From: Dillenia suffruticosa
Taxonomy: Eukaryota; Streptophyta; Magnoliopsida; Dilleniales; Dilleniaceae
Assembly: GCA_033439265.1 (NCBI GenBank)
Contig: JAVTVX010000002.1
Coordinates: 9,460,174-9,524,173 of the forward strand
Length of the DNA: 64,000 nt
Direction of reading: 5' to 3'
Shown: piece after piece, positions 1 through 10,415 of the stretch
Layout: each line of letters starts with the position of its first letter
How positions within the stretch are numbered: position 1 is the stretch's first letter
The notes under the pieces: model-generated
Seen by the model: the letters and a program-made list of their open reading frames with translations, nothing else
The model's database searches: none
What the model was told of the DNA's origin: nothing
Translations under genes and position numbers: made by a program

Positions 1-2
1 AC

Positions 3-113
3 CTGTGACGAGGAAGCATCCTCAGGTACTCTAAGGGTCTCAGGCTCCCTCGAAGTATCAGGTGGAGCGAGTCTAGCTCCACGTCCTACTGATCTACCGC
101 ATTGACGCGGCAT
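3..113 (-). CDS. gag N-terminus of an LTR retrotransposon (partial, runs off the left edge)
   Basis: Thirty-seven codons are open from an ATG at 113 to the window edge. The peptide starts MPRQCGRSVGRGARLAPP and continues with a Ser/Glu/Pro-rich stretch; a basic, Gly/Arg-rich start like this is common in gag of Ty3/gypsy elements. It lies about 205 bp downstream of a tRNA-Met primer-binding site and LTR A1 on the same strand, which is where gag is expected. The rest of gag-pol would lie to the left of the window. The call rests mainly on position; there is too little sequence to assign a lineage. Confidence 0.55.
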   Translation of the reverse strand, partial: MPRQCGRSVGRGARLAPPDTSREPETLRVPEDASSSQ

Positions 114-318
114 AATTCTACAAAAAGAATTCTCCATAAGAAATGTTTCAGGAATTAAGGTTAGTTACGGTAACTAACCCCCTAAAATGAATGAACTCAA
201 TTCCTAAGACCATATGCAAGGATATATATGACTGTATGAAACTCTCATGCATTGAGGACTTTAAATATATTCATACTTGGGAAACGTTTTACATAGACAT
301 ACAGTTCTCAACCTAGAC

Positions 319-330
319 GCTCTGATACCA
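319..330 (-). other. Primer-binding site (initiator tRNA-Met type)
   Basis: On the minus strand the sequence reads TGGTATCAGAGC, the usual plant retrotransposon primer-binding site complementary to the 3' end of initiator tRNA-Met. It lies 7 nt after the inner end of LTR A1. This fixes the sense strand of family A LTRs as minus in this part of the window. Confidence 0.85.
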
Positions 331-337
331 ATAGAAC

Positions 338-2255
338 TGTCATGCCCCGAACCGGGATCATGAGCTGCCGCCCGTTACCCTGGGTGCCGGCTAGAAAAAA
401 AAAATAAAACGAGCAAAACCTCCCCATATTTTGGAGTTCTCCCATGTACAAATCAACTTATATATCAAATAATCATCCAACTACTTGAATAAATAGGCCA
501 ACACGGCCTCACGACAATTCAACCACATTTATATAATACCAAACATCTACACCGTACAAACCAAATCAATGTAAGGCTATCACAAAATATATCAGTTTTA
601 GCCACAGACCTCTACTACCATGCCCCTATCAAAGGCATGAACAGTCGTCAGTTGCCCCTCCTATGATTTAGAAATGGCACCGAACGAACCAAAAGAACAC
701 TTTTAAATATGACACGTTTCCCAAAGTAAACGTACACAATAGTATATTTTATACATCAATGCAATAAAATAGAATTGAGAGTTTCAATAAGATGCACAAA
801 AATTTCCATACAGTCATCCCTTTTTATATACAATGGTATATCTACAATCTCAATAAACTAATATACACTTTCATTGGAAAATCCTTCCCAATATCATATT
901 GAGTACCTAATCAACAGTTTTGATCTCCAATCAAAAGCCTCGTTTGAGAGAAAATGAGAGAGCTTGCTTTCCATTGGCTTGAACACACTCAAGGTTTTTG
1001 GGAAGGAATGAATAAATGTTTGTTTTATAGCACTTGCCCCATTTAATCCAAGCCATCCATATTTTTCCAAGATAAATTCGTAGCCATTGGGTTTTGTGTC
1101 ACACAGGAGTTTATTCTCTCTCTACAAGCACTTTCTCTCTCTCTCTCTCTCTCTTACGATTTTGACTCCTCTTGCACACAAGCACACTCTTTCTCAAGTC
1201 CCACAAGTCAAGCCTAATTAAATGCTTCATTAATGTTTGTCTCCCATCAACCCAATCAAATGGCTCACATTGATTTCTCAAATTTCAAACAAATCCTAGC
1301 CTTCCACCCATTGGCACACTTCCCTTGGTCATTTATTGTCTCCAACCCCCTTTTCTAAATTGCATAAAAGGTCTTTCTTAGACTTGCATGAAAATTTCTA
1401 GCTCGATTTTTGCGTAACGCACGACGAGGTCAATATTCGACCCAAAATCTGAGAAATTTAAATTTACCCATTTGGTTCAGTTTTTTGCACTGAATCAAAT
1501 AGAGTTGGTCTCGCATTAATCTGAGATCATTTGATAACCCAAACGTCCCTCGGAGTGAACGAAATTCTCGATCGGTCAAAACTTGATCTCGACCTCGAAA
1601 TACATAAAATCACACTAAGGACTCTGTTTTACATGTAAATTTAAAAAATATAGGTTTTGGGTGGAAACGGGACCGTTTGCTCGAATAAATTTTAATTTTG
1701 CCAAAAATTAGGATTTCTCGGTCGAAAAATGTTAAAGTACCGAGTATTTTTGTGCTATGACTTAAATTTTAGTTTCGTTGGCATAGTATGGTCAATTTTC
1801 CTTCATTTCGGGCAATTTCGGCAATTTCGTGAAATTGCGGTTTAACTTGATAAAACAAAAGTTTAGCCTAATTTAGGTTTCCTGGCAAAATGTTAGTAGT
1901 TTTGTATAGGTAGAATTAAATTTCGCTTGGTGAGAACAAAATTTCATCTCCGACGATCAACTATCAGGCGTTTTTTCGCAAACGATTAAGAATTATCCGA
2001 AATCAAGTTCCATTAACTTTTTAAGTTAATTTAGCATGGGTAATTTTATCAGGGTCGAAATTGCACGTGTAGGTTTTAAAATGGCACAGAGAAGAAATTT
2101 TTTTTTTTAGCTCCCGGTAATCTTGCCAAAATTTTTCAAGAGCATTATAAATCGGAAAATGTTCTGAGTGACTTTTCTCTATATGTAAGTAAAAATAAAT
2201 CATATATGAGATAATGAAGAGTACAGTATACAGTACACCGAGTGTCGATGTTACA
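338..2255 (-). mobile_element. 5' LTR A1 of a minus-strand Ty3-type element
   Basis: On the plus strand the LTR begins TGTCATGCCCCGAACC and ends GATGTTACA, giving TG...CA termini. The PBS flanks its inner end. It is 1918 bp, against 2975 bp (A3) and 3748 bp (A2) for the two relatives in this window; A1 lacks much of the middle region. A TATA-like stretch (gctataaaac on the minus strand) lies near 1028-1037 and a (CT)n tract at 1134-1154. Its outer end at 2255 interrupts the reverse transcriptase reading frame of an older element. The matching LTR and second TSD copy (first copy expected TTGTA, 2256-2260) would be left of the window. Confidence 0.8.
1134..1154. repeat. (CT)n microsatellite inside LTR A1
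   Basis: A pure CT dinucleotide run. Similar pyrimidine runs occur at a comparable place in the other long LTRs (4805-4848 in B1, 20618-20641 in A2), so the tract belongs to the LTR design. Confidence 0.9.
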
Positions 2256-2606
2256 TTGTAGTAATAAATGACTATGAAACTAGTATTTTCCTCGTTTTTC
2301 GGGGCCATACGTATTTGGGTATAACTAAAGTAAGCATCCATGAAATTCAAGAGTTGGTAGCCTGAGAAGTTGTACACTAATTTATCAATATTAGGAAGTA
2401 GGTAACTATTTTTCGGGCATTCTTTGTTGAGATATCTGAAATCTACACAGATTCTCTAGTTGTTGTAAGCCTTTTTCACCATGACCATATTGGCTAACCA
2501 CTTAACATATTCTATTGCTCAAATAAACCCTACTATTAGGAGTTTCTGAACCTCCTTTTGTATTACATGTTGGCATTCTAGTGTGAATACCCACTTTTTC
2601 AGCTTT
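2256..2606 (-). pseudogene. Reverse transcriptase fragment of an older Tat/Athila-like pol gene
   Basis: Minus-strand translation, with stops and frame changes, gives PVKLKKW then EVQKLL, then a line resembling the RT start (motifs like MVKK and CVDF), and then an open run NFSGYQLLNFMDAYFSYTQI. The last is the well-conserved Ty3/gypsy RT block FSGYxLLSFMDAYSGYNQI, with the motif A aspartate kept. The frame is cut at 2255 by LTR A1, before the YxDD region. In minus-strand order it follows the protease at 5450-6115, which is the normal Ty3 pol order. LTR B1 lies between the two. RNase H and integrase are not seen. Confidence 0.8.
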
Positions 2607-4682
2607 ACAGGTGTGACGACCCGCTATCGAGGCGACGCACCTTTTAGCAAAAAGGGACAAACATGCAAATGCAGAAGTGACTAATCACATTTAAAATGTG
2701 ATGTTTGGACTCACAACAGTGTACTCCCTATTTGTGATAACATAGAAGGAGATTTAGATTAAAAGAAAACCAATTACTTGTCCTTTTCCAAAGAAAAAAA
2801 AATTGGCAAAGTCTCATTTATTTAGTGACCATTTAGCCACCGGTGTTAATATAAACATGATAAAATAATATAATAGTTCTATTATCAAACCAACTAGTAT
2901 CAATGGCCCTCCTAGCCGCCCAACACAACACACCATAGTATATAGTCATTATATTCTCAAAACCATATGTAAGGTATCCATATGACATAACCATACATCT
3001 ATACGTACAAGTACATGGGTCAGCATAAACTAAACAAGTACATGGGGGACTAATAGCATGCAAAGTGAGCAAGCAAGTATAAGAATATTAACATCAGTAT
3101 GTAAGAATCGGAATTATAGCAAAGTATACCAAGGATGCACGTTAACTTAAGAAGACAATCACAATTGCCACATTTAGAATCATTATTATTTTTTTTCCAT
3201 CTTTGTTGTTCCAATTTAATTTAACCTTTAAAGAAAGGAATGAGGTGTCGAACAAAACTAGTCTATGAGGGTCTGGAGAGCAAACTAAATATTTGGATTC
3301 TTAAATGAATTTAGGTTATCTTTGGGGTTAAACCCTCAAACACTTCACTTGTTTCTAATTCCATTCTCAAAGGAAGAAGAGATCCATCAATGTTCCTCAA
3401 GTTTCGCCCACAGGCCTTGCACAAGCTTGTGGAACTTTATATACAACCGGTTTTCCTCAAGTTTCGACCGTAGGTTTCGCACAAGTTTTCGGAGGAATTA
3501 ACGTGTAATTACTTTTGCTTTATATCTTTTTGTGATTCTCACAATATAATCACCACAAAAACCACAATCCCTCACTAGTTTCACACATAATTTATAATCC
3601 AACATCATAATTGTACATGCTATACAATCCTTTGAGCACTCTAGAACTTGCTCAACAAATTCACAGCACAAGTAGTTTTTGGGAAAAATGGCATAACTCG
3701 AACTATAGTATTCGGATTAAGGTAATTCTAGCTGCCATTTAAAGCGAAGACATAAAGCTATAACTTTCATGTTCATAACTAGGTTCAATTCCAATTACAC
3801 ATGGAAACACAGATCAATCAATGTTATAGTTCAAAATCAAAAACACAACTTGCGCAGTCATAGAAACATGAACATAAGTCCTCCTGCACAAATCAGATTG
3901 AGGTGATTCTAGTGCCCATTTAAGAATAAGACACATGGCTACAATTGTTATGTTTATAGCTGAGTTTAATTCAGTCCAGAAGGCAGCTCAAAATTGAAGC
4001 AAATTTCAGAACAGAAACAAGCAGAAATAGGGTTTTTTATAAAAAATGTGCCAATTTGAAAATTCACCAAAAATTCATTTCCTAATGAAACATTTTGAAT
4101 TTTATGTCCTTTTAAAGCTACAAAAGTCTAGTTTCTTAAAAGAAAATGTCACTTGATTTTCAGTTGTGCAGAGAAAGATATTTAATAAAGAATAGAGTAT
4201 GGTCATTCTATAAACAGAATAGTTTTTCTGTAGAGATTATACCAATTAAAAAATTAACCAAAAATGAAATTCTCCATGAAACGCCTTGAATCATATGTCA
4301 TTTAAAGATATGGGAGTCTACTTTAATCAAAAGAAAACCGTGTTCTATTTGTAGTTATGCAGGAAAAGTTATAAGCCAAAAACTGAGGTATTGTCTATCT
4401 ATCCAACAAGCAGAATTCATGTCTATTCATACCTCTAGGTTCAAAAACATGAATTCTTTCTTTCCTACATCATTTCATCCTTATTCTAATACCACAAATA
4501 GTCTAAAAGCATATCAACATGGCTATTAGGTATCAAAGAAACAAACATACATGGTACTTGCCTCAAATTTGTCAAATTCTTCTTTTGGTTTCCTTGCTTT
4601 TCTTTTCAAACTTTTTTTGAATTTCTATGTTGTTCTTTGTATTTTCTACAGCACCTTGTGCTTCCAAAAGACTAGGGTTATC

Positions 4683-4691
4683 ATATATATG
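4683..4691 (-). promoter_or_regulatory. TATA box of LTR B1
   Basis: On the minus strand, CCACCCATATATATGA is followed by AACCCTAG. The same block, with CTCCATC before it and TTAACCCTA after it, recurs in B2 and B3, while surrounding sequence has diverged. This is a plausible RNA polymerase II TATA element of the retrotransposon promoter. Confidence 0.55.
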
Positions 4692-4804
4692 GGTGGAGGT
4701 GATTTATTTTAAGCTCTAGTGGGGGTTTTAATGGAGTTTAGGATGGATTTTTGGGAGAAGAAGGTGGGTGACGGGATTAGGGCTTAGGAAGAGAAATGTG
4801 AGAT

Positions 4805-4822
4805 TCTCTCTCTCTCTTTCTT

Positions 4823-4848
<26 letters not shown>
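4805..4848. repeat. (CT)n tract in LTR B1
   Basis: A pyrimidine run of CT units with a short CTTT interruption, just upstream of a TATG-containing plus-strand stretch. It is likely an untranslated microsatellite of the LTR. Confidence 0.85.
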
Positions 4849-4853
<5 letters not shown>

Positions 4854-5315
4854 TTAAGTGATATGTGGATTTCCCCTAATCTAAGTGATATATCAAGGGA
4901 TAGATCATGTATCATTCTTGGTTCCATACCAATCCTTATGCCCCTAACCCAAATGGTGTGTCAAGCAATGGGTGAAGTGTCTTGTATCATGCCTAGTAGT
5001 AATGTAACAAGTGCTCTTTGTGGATCCCATACCAAGCCTTTTGTGGATCCCATACTAAACCCTAATTTGGTTCTATTGTTGACTTATTCCGACCATACTC
5101 ATTCGCCAATATGTCCTACTAGTCTATATTAATTCTAGCATGTTCGACCTATACTCAAAACCATGGACATAAAAACCAAAGTATGCATTACATATATAAA
5201 AAGAATTCAATGCATTTTAGTCCAAAATAATATGACGAATTTAAATGTCCTCAATAAAATAAAATAAGAAAAGGTAAATGCATAATTTAATGGTTTCTCA
5301 AAATGGGACCTTACA

Positions 5316-5449
5316 ATAGGCTTATGACTCACATCCATAGTTAGTTTGCAGACTATAACCAAATGGTGGATATTTGGCATGTCTTCCGGAGAGCATACAA
5401 AGACTTTAGAATGTCGTCAAAAACAGTCCACAATTACTTTCTAGAGAGA
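5316..5449 (-). pseudogene. Protease-RT linker of the older pol, up to the B1 insertion
   Basis: Minus-strand translation reads DMPNI then VIVCKLTMDVSHKP, and continues on the other side of LTR B1 with VKLKKWVFTLEC. Together this resembles the Ty3 connector before the RT (DMPGI, then CHxLxVDxxxKPVxQKxRxFxPE). The match across the LTR supports the placing of the B1 insertion and its TSD. Confidence 0.65.
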
Positions 5450-6115
5450 TTACGATAGGTGGACTCCAACTTGGATTGTTTGTCTGGGTGTATTCGTGAT
5501 AGGAATTGCAATCACTTCCTCTCCTAGTTGAGGCTTGGACTGTTGCTCAGCTTCATCTCTAAGTTCTAAGGTTTCTACTAAAAGAATTTCTATTTCTTTC
5601 TTTTTCACAAGGATGGTCGATTGGTCAGGGTTACTGTGAAGTGTTGTGACCGCTAAAGATGTTCTAAACTTGATCTTTATATGTTTTGTGCTTGGTAGTG
5701 TTTCGAGACCATCCAAACTAGGATGACCTAAGATGGCATCGTAAGGAGATGAGAGTTTAACCATGTAAAAAATAGTTCTGATAGTAACATAGTGAGGAGC
5801 CATTCGTAAAGTTATAGCAAGCAAAATAGTACCTTCTGGAAGTATGCACTCATCGACAAATCCCTTTATGGGTCTGTTAGGGGGTTGAAGGTGGGACTGA
5901 GTAAAGCCAATTTGTTGGAAGGCATCCCAAAAGAGAAGATCCTGATATGCTCCCTGATCAATAAAAGTTCTTTTGATAAGGAGTGATCCTATTCTGACAG
6001 TAATGATTAACAGGTCATTTCGGTTGGTGACGCCTCTTATGAAATTGTCATCATCAAAACCAATTATCGATCTTTTCCTTATAACTGTGAAAGAAGGAAG
6101 CGGGATGAGAAGCAC
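5450..6115 (-). pseudogene. Retropepsin region of the older Tat/Athila-like gag-pol
   Basis: An open run of about 221 codons on the minus strand. It begins with a linker (SIIGFDDDNF, then GVTNRNDLLIITVRIGSLL) typical of Tat-type Ty3/gypsy polyproteins. The retropepsin follows: KRTFIDQGAYQDLLFWDAF replaces the usual IDxGSSADLL, so the catalytic aspartate is kept while Ser is changed to Ala. Then come GFxxECILPEGTI, a middle block, and SPYDAILGHPSLDGL, the ILGRPxL flap/helix region of this family. Downstream on the same strand, across LTR B1, lies the matching RT fragment. No start codon is expected because this is an internal part of a polyprotein. The element is dead. Confidence 0.85.
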
Positions 6116-6261
6116 GTTTGGCTAAAAGAATCAGTTTGTTTTCTATGGATGATGCCAATTTGTTGGAGTGGGTTTGCTTCACAGATAGTAGCTCCGCTGA
6201 CTCGAACAGGATGAATGGTTATAGGACCCTTTGATTGATGGAACCTATAAAAAGTTGCCAA

Positions 6262-6892
6262 AAGGTGTTCCGGAGAGAGAGATTTTGAAACTCAAGATCT
6301 CTCAGAGCGGTTTTCAAGAATCGAAATAACTAAAAGAGAGAGAGAACTCTATAATGCATTTTGTATGCTAAGTGAAGAGTCTCGAGAGCATTCTTGGTTG
6401 ACAGTCTTTGTGAAGTGTATATAGTCTGTATGCATGGTAAATTCCATGTGCTACCGGGGTGTAGAAACCTTAGTTTTCTTATGAAAGTTCCAAGATTATG
6501 GTGATCATAGTGAAGGATTCCCAAAAATTTAGAAATCTACCAATTAAAATGTTTGAGTTGTCAAGATATTACTTTCCTTATCGACAAAGTTCAAGATATT
6601 ATTCCTAATTACAAGATATTATTTCTAAGATTTAAGGAAAAGTGAATATTATCTTAGTTGATTGAATAATAATACTGAGCACCGAAGAGGTGTCGAGTCG
6701 ATCAACCGACTACTCGGAAAGGGTTTGGTCGATAGGTACCGAGAGAATGAGCTATATTTACCCGACTGAGGAAAATACATCTCATATGAATAAAATATTT
6801 GATGCACTCTGACCTATTGGACTGCGGGCTCAGAGGATCCCGAATCTTATGATAATGGACCTTTAGGCCATATTCTATCCCCTCTATAGATC
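6262..6892 (-). repeat. Remnant of a Tat-type LTR and adjoining untranslated region
   Basis: The sequence from about 6470 (tagaaaccttagttttc) to 6680 resembles, with gaps, the LTRs of element C at 14212-14500 and 21935-22199. The stretch after 6676 (gagcaccgaag, then gtcgatcaaccg) resembles the region next to C's 3' LTR. No open frame of note is present. Probably the LTR end of the older Tat-like element whose pol is at 2256-6261, reduced by deletion. Similarity was judged by eye. Confidence 0.45.
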
Positions 6893-8930
6893 ATTACAGT
6901 GACGACCCGCTATTTAGATGTTGCACCCTTAGCATAAAGGAATAGACATGCAAATGCGGAAGCAACTAATATGATTAAAATGCGATGTTTAGACTCGCGA
7001 CAGTCGCACTCCTTGCATGTGATAACACAGAAAGAGATTTATATTAAAAAAATAAATCACTTGTTATTTCTAAATAAAATAACGACAAAATCTCTCATAT
7101 TTAATGACTATTTAGCCACATGAGATTAATATAAAACCTGATAGAACACATAAAATACCTCTAATATCAAACAAGTATTGATGGCTCTCCCGGCCATCCA
7201 AATACATACCATGGTGTATAATCAAAATATAAACAAAACTATATATATAAGGCTCTCTTTGGCCTTCACTATTCATTTACATATATCAGGTAGTTTGTAC
7301 AAAATCAAAAGAATATAAGAACAGCATGCCTTAATAATCCAAGTAAATCTGAAAAAAGTAAGGAATGAAATCCCTTGGCTCAAAGAGCTTTACCCTACGA
7401 TTCCCTCTTGTTTCCCTGATCACCTGAAAATAAGAATATTGGGATCAACATAATTTGAGCAAGTACACGGGGTACAATAGCATACATAACAAGTAATTAG
7501 GCATTGGAATATCAATATCAGCAAGCAAATGGTGTAACATCGAAGAGTACACAAGAGATACACTTTATCTCAAGCAATCCTAAAGAGATAAATGTAATTA
7601 CCACTCTATATTCATTACCTTTCTCTATCTTTGTTGTTCTAAAGTGAAATTGATATTTAAAGAAAGGTATAGAATATCGAACCAAGCTAGTATTTGAGAG
7701 TCTGGGAGCAAACTAAAATTTGGTATTCCTAAATAAAATCTAGATTCTTTTAGGTTAGACATCTCCAACACTTCACTTGATTCTAATTCCACCCTCATAG
7801 GGAGAAGAGATATATCCATAATTCCTCAAGTTTCACTTGTAAACTTCGTAAAACTTTCGTAACTCCATATACCAGCTGTGCTCCTTAATCGTCGCCCGCA
7901 GATTTCATAAAGATTTCGGAGAAATTATCGTAGTATCACTTTCTCTTCATATTACTTCATATTCACATGAATAATGATCACAAAAATCCCAATTTATGAC
8001 AAGGATTATATAGCATTCATAACAAGATTCAGTATCAATTGCATAGAAAAAGCCATATCAAACAATGTTAAACCCAAAATTCACAATATAACTTATGTAG
8101 TTATAGAAAAATTAACGTAACTTCTTCTGCACATATCGGATTGAGATAATTCCAGTGTCCATTTAAAGATAAGATATAGAGCTACAATGTTTATATTTAG
8201 AGGTTAGCCGAATTCAGTCTAGAAGGAAGCCAACAATTGAGGAAAAAGTGAGCACAAAAATAGGCATAAACAAGGTTTTTTTACAAAAAATGTGATAATT
8301 TGAAAATTCACCAAAAATTCAATTCTCGATGAAACTCTTCAAATTTTATCTCATTTTAAAGCCATGGGTGTCTAGTAGTTTTAAAAGAAAACCCTACCCA
8401 ATTTTCAATTGTGCAAAAAACGATATTGAATAAATAATAGAGCATGGTCATGCTATGAATATAACAGTTTTTTTGTAGAGATTATGTTATTTCAAAAATT
8501 CACCAAAAATCCAATTCTCCAAGAAACTCTTTAAATCATATGTTATTTTAAAGCTATGGAAGTCTGGTTTTGTCACGAGAAAACCCTACTCAATTTACAG
8601 TGGTGCAGAAAAGGATATTCAATAAACAACAGTGCATGGTCAGGCTATCTAGAATATTAAATCTAGGTTTTACTTCTATCTTTTGATGTTTTAAGTAAGA
8701 TTTTCCTTTCCTTTTTCATTCTATCCTTATTTAAATACCACAAATAGTCTCAATACATATTAAACATTGTTATTAGATATCAAATAAACAACACAAGCAT
8801 GGTATTTACCTCAAAGTTGCAATCTTTTCCTTTGAGTTTCCTTCCTTTCCTCTTCAAAATTTCTTTGGATTTCTAGCTTGTTCTTTAGATGTTCTACACT
8901 TCCTTTTACTTCCTAAAGATTAGGGTTAAC

Positions 8931-8939
8931 ATATATATA
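8931..8939 (-). promoter_or_regulatory. TATA box of LTR B2
   Basis: The minus strand reads CCACCTCCATCTATATATATGT followed by TAACCCTA, in the same context as the TATA blocks of B1 and B3. Conservation between three separate insertions supports function in the ancestral promoter. Confidence 0.6.
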
Positions 8940-9170
8940 GATGGAGGTGGTTTATTTCATGCTTGAAAGGTCATTTTCCTGGAGGTTTGGGTAGGTTTTT
9001 GGAAGAAGAGTGTTGAATCCGAAAATGAACATGAATGTTATGTTTTTGAATTCTTTCTCCATCCCAATCTCACTACCTAAGTGGAATGTAGGACCCATGC
9101 ATGGTGAGGCATCAAAGGTAAGGGTGCCATGTGGTAGGTGATAATGTACCATGGTGTCCCCAAATTATTT

Positions 9171-9240
9171 TTATTTTATTTTATTTTATTTTTTCCTTTT
9201 CTTTTTCTTTTTCTTTTTCTTTTTCTTTTTCTTTTCCTTT
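9171..9240. repeat. T-rich simple repeat (TTTTA)n then (TTTTTC)n
   Basis: Several ATTTT units followed by about eight CTTTTT units. Two overlapping plus-strand open frames here are only translations of this run and are not genes. Confidence 0.9.
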
Positions 9241-9503
9241 TGTGGGTTCCACACCAAACCCTAATTTGGTTCTCTTATTGTATTATTTTGATCATTTTCT
9301 TTCACCACTATATTTCACAGTCTATACTAATTTCAATATGCCTAACCTGTACTTAAAATCATAAATATAAAATTCAAAACATGCATCGCAAATAAAGAGG
9401 TAATCAAGGAACTTGTCACAGAGCGATACAAAAAATTTAAGTGTATTCAATAAAATACAAATACATGCATTAATATTTTTTCGAAATGGGACCTTACAAT
9501 TGC

Positions 9504-10415
9504 TGATTCCAGCCAGGGGAGATAAAACCAAGTGTGAAAGTGATACCTTGATGTTCGAAAGAATCGGTGAGTTTCTTGAAGAAAATCAATTACTTGGTGT
9601 TTGCGTTAGTGCGAATTCACCTCCCTAAATCAGACATGAAGATATATAATAGGATTAGATATATAGTCGGTGAGTTGTTCTACTTATGGTAGAGAAATTG
9701 TTGGCATTGGGGATAATGGAACAAGTCTTCTTCCATGAAATGCTTTGATGGCAAATCATTGGTAACCCAAATGGTGCAAAGGGATTGGCGCCTTTTTCTT
9801 TATAGGAAAGCAAAGAAAGAATAGAGCAAATGAAAGTGATCATGTTCATGATCGGGCTAGAATAGTAATGTATTCTCTTAAAAGTTAATTGACATCTGCC
9901 AATGCATCAAACTTATTTCATTGTAGATAGCGTATCATTACACTATGCCTCTAACCTACACCCAACATAAGGTTAGGTCCCACTTGTATTTGTACTCTAG
10001 GTTGCATCTGCAACACTTTTCATAATCCGAGTTAATACTACTCAAAACATCCGTAGTTAAGGCCCCATTTAACCAAGCTCTTAGTACATACACAACATAT
10101 ATCAAAAGCTTGAGACAATGCACCGTACCAATGTCAAGGTCTCCAAAGGTCATCAATGGAAGCCATCACATACGGCAAGCTAATTGGCTGATGGAGATTA
10201 TTACACCTTAAATGTGAATGTGCTTGATGAGTTCTCCCTTTGGGAGTAAAGTGCATTTTTGGCCCCTACAGTATGACCCTAGTCCTGGATGTGTTTCACG
10301 TGATAACTACTCATCATATTCATACGGAAGTAAGACATCCCATCAGTTATTTCTTAGGTTTTGCGACCTTAGCCAGAAAACAAGATAATGAATTTTGGAA
10401 CTTCTAGACTATATG
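9504..10415. other. Unassigned spacer between B2 and D1
   Basis: About 0.9 kb with no long open frame and no LTR ends that I recognise. The first ~120 bp (ending near 9627) may continue the old Tat-like element in which B2 sits. The remainder holds only short unrelated frames. Confidence 0.5.

Larger units (their letters stand above)
2612..5315 (-). mobile_element. Solo LTR B1 (long-LTR family B)
   Basis: Plus-strand ends are TGTGACGACCCGC and GGGACCTTACA. Five-base direct repeats flank it: ACAGG at 2607-2611 and ATAGG at 5316-5320, one mismatch. No PBS, PPT or coding sequence belongs to it, so it is a solo LTR left by LTR-LTR recombination. Relatives are B2 (6898-9498) and B3 (26497-31747). 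Inside, two ~190-bp units beginning near 4051 and 4242 are diverged copies of each other, and the same doubling is visible in B2 near 8290 and 8485, so it predates these insertions. The insertion point lies inside the older pol gene, between protease and RT. Confidence 0.85.
6898..9498 (-). mobile_element. Solo LTR B2 (family B)
   Basis: Homologous along its length to B1. The left end reads AGTGACGACCCGC (first base changed from the family TG), the right end GGGACCTTACA. Flanking 5-mers are ATTAC (6893-6897) and ATTGC (9499-9503), one mismatch, as for an old target duplication. Length is 2601 bp against 2704 in B1. No internal coding region or PBS belongs to it. An (AT)-rich TATA block lies at 8931-8939 and a TTTTTC run at 9171-9240. 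Confidence 0.85.

Noticed and set aside
2833-3072. 79-codon minus-strand frame
   Set aside because: Lies inside LTR B1, no motif, and the frame is not kept in B2 or B3.
9131-9364. Phe/Ser-rich plus-strand frames of 72-77 codons
   Set aside because: Translation of the TTTTTC simple repeat in LTR B2.
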